From Nocardioides baekrokdamisoli (lineage in GTDB: Bacteria > Actinomycetota > Actinomycetes > Propionibacteriales > Nocardioidaceae), in NCBI RefSeq assembly GCF_003945325.1, contig NZ_AP019307.1:992001-1056000 (forward strand): DNA of 64,000 nucleotides, written 5' to 3'. Positions 63,024 to 64,000 of the stretch are shown piece after piece; positions within the stretch are counted from its first letter, which is position 1, and every line of letters starts with the position of its first letter. Both the position numbers and the translations under genes were made by a program. The notes under the pieces are model-generated. The model saw nothing but the letters and a program-made list of their open reading frames with translations. It was not told the origin of the DNA and did no database searches.

Positions 63024-63403
63024 TGGGGATCGTGACCCGGATCAAGGAAGACCTCGGCCTGCCGATCACCAGCCTGACGGTGCGCATCACCGACACCGCG
63101 CTCGGCTCTCCGGCGGCCGGAGTCCACCTGACCCTCTCCGCACCGGACGGGCACGGGCTGAACGGGCGGACCGATGAGTTCGGGAGCGCCCGCGTCGATG
63201 ACGGGCTGATTCCCGGCTCGTACGCCGTCGTGCTCGAGGCCGGCAAGTGGTTCGCGGCCCACAACCGGCCATGCGGATACGGCGACATCGTGATCAACGT
63301 CGAGGTCAGCACGGGCGCTGCACACGACGTCACGGTGAGCCTGGCGGGCTTCGCGTACTCGATCACCCTGGAGCCGAACGCGTACCAGCCTCCCGCGAGC
63401 TAA
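63023..63403 (+). CDS. Transthyretin/HIUase-like protein lacking catalytic residues
   Basis: A 126-residue protein whose body aligns with 5-hydroxyisourate hydrolase: ITDTALGSPAAGVHLTL, GRTDEFG, GSYAVVLEAGKWFAAH and YGDIVINVEV. The catalytic first His of HVLD is Arg (VRITD), the HYHVPLLLSP histidine pair is reduced to HDVTVSLAG and the C-terminal YRGS is absent. So it should not act as a urate-pathway hydrolase. It starts in the DUF202 stop codon and its own stop overlaps the convergent DUF1275 stop. Confidence 0.75.
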   Translation: MGIVTRIKEDLGLPITSLTVRITDTALGSPAAGVHLTLSAPDGHGLNGRTDEFGSARVDDGLIPGSYAVVLEAGKWFAAHNRPCGYGDIVINVEVSTGAAHDVTVSLAGFAYSITLEPNAYQPPAS

Positions 63404-64000
63404 GCAGCCCGGGCGCCGGCCGCGGTCGTCGCCAGGATCAGCGCCCCCGCCACGAACATCGGCGCCGCCAGGTGCCAGTGCAACATGGCCGCTCCCGCAA
63501 GAGCACCGAGCAGGATCAGGGCGACGGCTCCCGCTCGACGGCGCCAGGGCCCGCCGGTCCCGTTGCCGAACCAGCTGTCGGCAGCCAGGCCGGTGATCGC
63601 ACTGGTCACCACGACGGTCGTGACCTCCTTGACGGCGACGTGCCTTGCGGTCGCGGCCTGCAGTCCCATCGCGATGGCGGCAATCGTCGTGATCACGACG
63701 TCGACGGTGTGCGTACGACTGGCCGTGGCCAGCACCGTCGCGAGGGCGAGCATCACCAGCCCCACGAGCGCGAAGAGCGCGGTCGTACGCGGACCCCACG
63801 GTCGCGGATCACGGGACAGAGCTCGACCGCCAGCGGCCGCGCCCGCACCGAACCCGGCCAGCGCGAGAGCCGGGCCGAGAACGGGAAGGCCCGTCCCGCC
63901 AGCGAGGGCCATCCCGAGGACGACGACGTTGCCGGTCATGTTGCCGGTGAAGACCTTGTCGAGCCCGAGATAGCCGACGGCGTCGTTGATGCCGGTGGTG
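63400..64000 (-). CDS. DUF1275 (YoaK-like) membrane protein, partial
   Basis: The gene runs beyond the right edge of the window; the 5' end is missing. The visible part starts INDAVGYLGLDKVFTGNMTGN, the family signature, followed by four to five membrane helices (LALAGFGAGAAAGGRAL and so on). DUF1275 proteins are small transport-like membrane proteins of unknown substrate. Confidence 0.88.
   Translation of the reverse strand, partial: TTGINDAVGYLGLDKVFTGNMTGNVVVLGMALAGGTGLPVLGPALALAGFGAGAAAGGRALSRDPRPWGPRTTALFALVGLVMLALATVLATASRTHTVDVVITTIAAIAMGLQAATARHVAVKEVTTVVVTSAITGLAADSWFGNGTGGPWRRRAGAVALILLGALAGAAMLHWHLAAPMFVAGALILATTAAGARAA

Noticed and set aside
63023..63403. Calling the protein a functional 5-hydroxyisourate hydrolase
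   Set aside because: The catalytic His, the second His and the YRGS tail are all missing.

Overview
The window is GC-rich, densely packed chromosomal DNA from an actinobacterium. The signs are mycothiol synthesis (mshB), a Ku plus split LigD end-joining set, the CysO/Mec/CysM cysteine route, GuaB3 beside a ChoD-type oxidase, SigE with a zinc anti-sigma partner, DUF3117/DUF3039/DUF2505 proteins, and a tmRNA tag ending in ALAA. Several blocks follow the Mycobacterium tuberculosis gene order (Rv1331-Rv1341, Rv3396c-Rv3410c, Rv1220c-Rv1222, Rv1170-Rv1178c). I would guess Propionibacteriales, near Nocardioidaceae, but that placement is inference. I found no prophage, insertion sequence, CRISPR array or tRNA gene.

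Layout. 1-10.3 kb: start of an SDR, guaA, choD-like oxidase, gabD2, glpD, an S4 protein, guaB3, nei2 and rpiB. 10.3-16.7 kb: TetR, rdgB, rph, an MBL phosphodiesterase-like gene, murI, cysM, cysO, mec, DUF2017 and clpS, all on the minus strand. 16.7-23 kb: an autoregulated MarR/MFS pair, a helicase with DUF3039, two regulators and a DUF3048 lipoprotein. 23.0-23.4 kb: ssrA (tmRNA), then about 450 bases without a gene. 23.8-32.5 kb: GT4, GH13, SPFH and DUF5994 genes, a cyclic-nucleotide-fold protein, a LuxR regulator, a hydrolase-cyclase fusion and a lipoprotein. 32.6-41.5 kb: smpB, M23 peptidase, ftsX, ftsE, prfB, then LigD polymerase and ligase divergent from ku. 41.6-47.8 kb: a DGAT-like protein, a lipoprotein/membrane-protein pair, anti-sigma/sigE, a methyltransferase and a vapBC-like pair. 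47.8-64 kb: Tim44-like protein, pepA, dapE, ileS with a T-box leader, dapD, dapC, fdxA, mshB, a NUDIX protein, DUF202, a degenerate HIUase-like protein and the edge of a DUF1275 gene.

Functionally the window combines purine supply (guaA, guaB3, rdgB), lysine and peptidoglycan precursors (dapC, dapD, dapE, murI), division and wall hydrolysis (ftsEX with a coiled-coil M23 protein), ribosome rescue (ssrA, smpB, with clpS), sulfur and thiol metabolism (cysM, cysO, mec, mshB) and DNA repair (nei2, ku, ligD parts).

Two sequence-level themes run through the window. First, about twenty genes start directly at an ATG or GTG that lies 6 to 8 bases after a TANNNT hexamer, so leaderless transcription looks dominant; two divergent gene pairs even share or overlap their -10 elements. 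Second, gene ends carry several families of long inverted repeats. Their short cores recur at 20-22 or exactly 32 bases, close to whole helical turns. These repeats are the least explained structure here.
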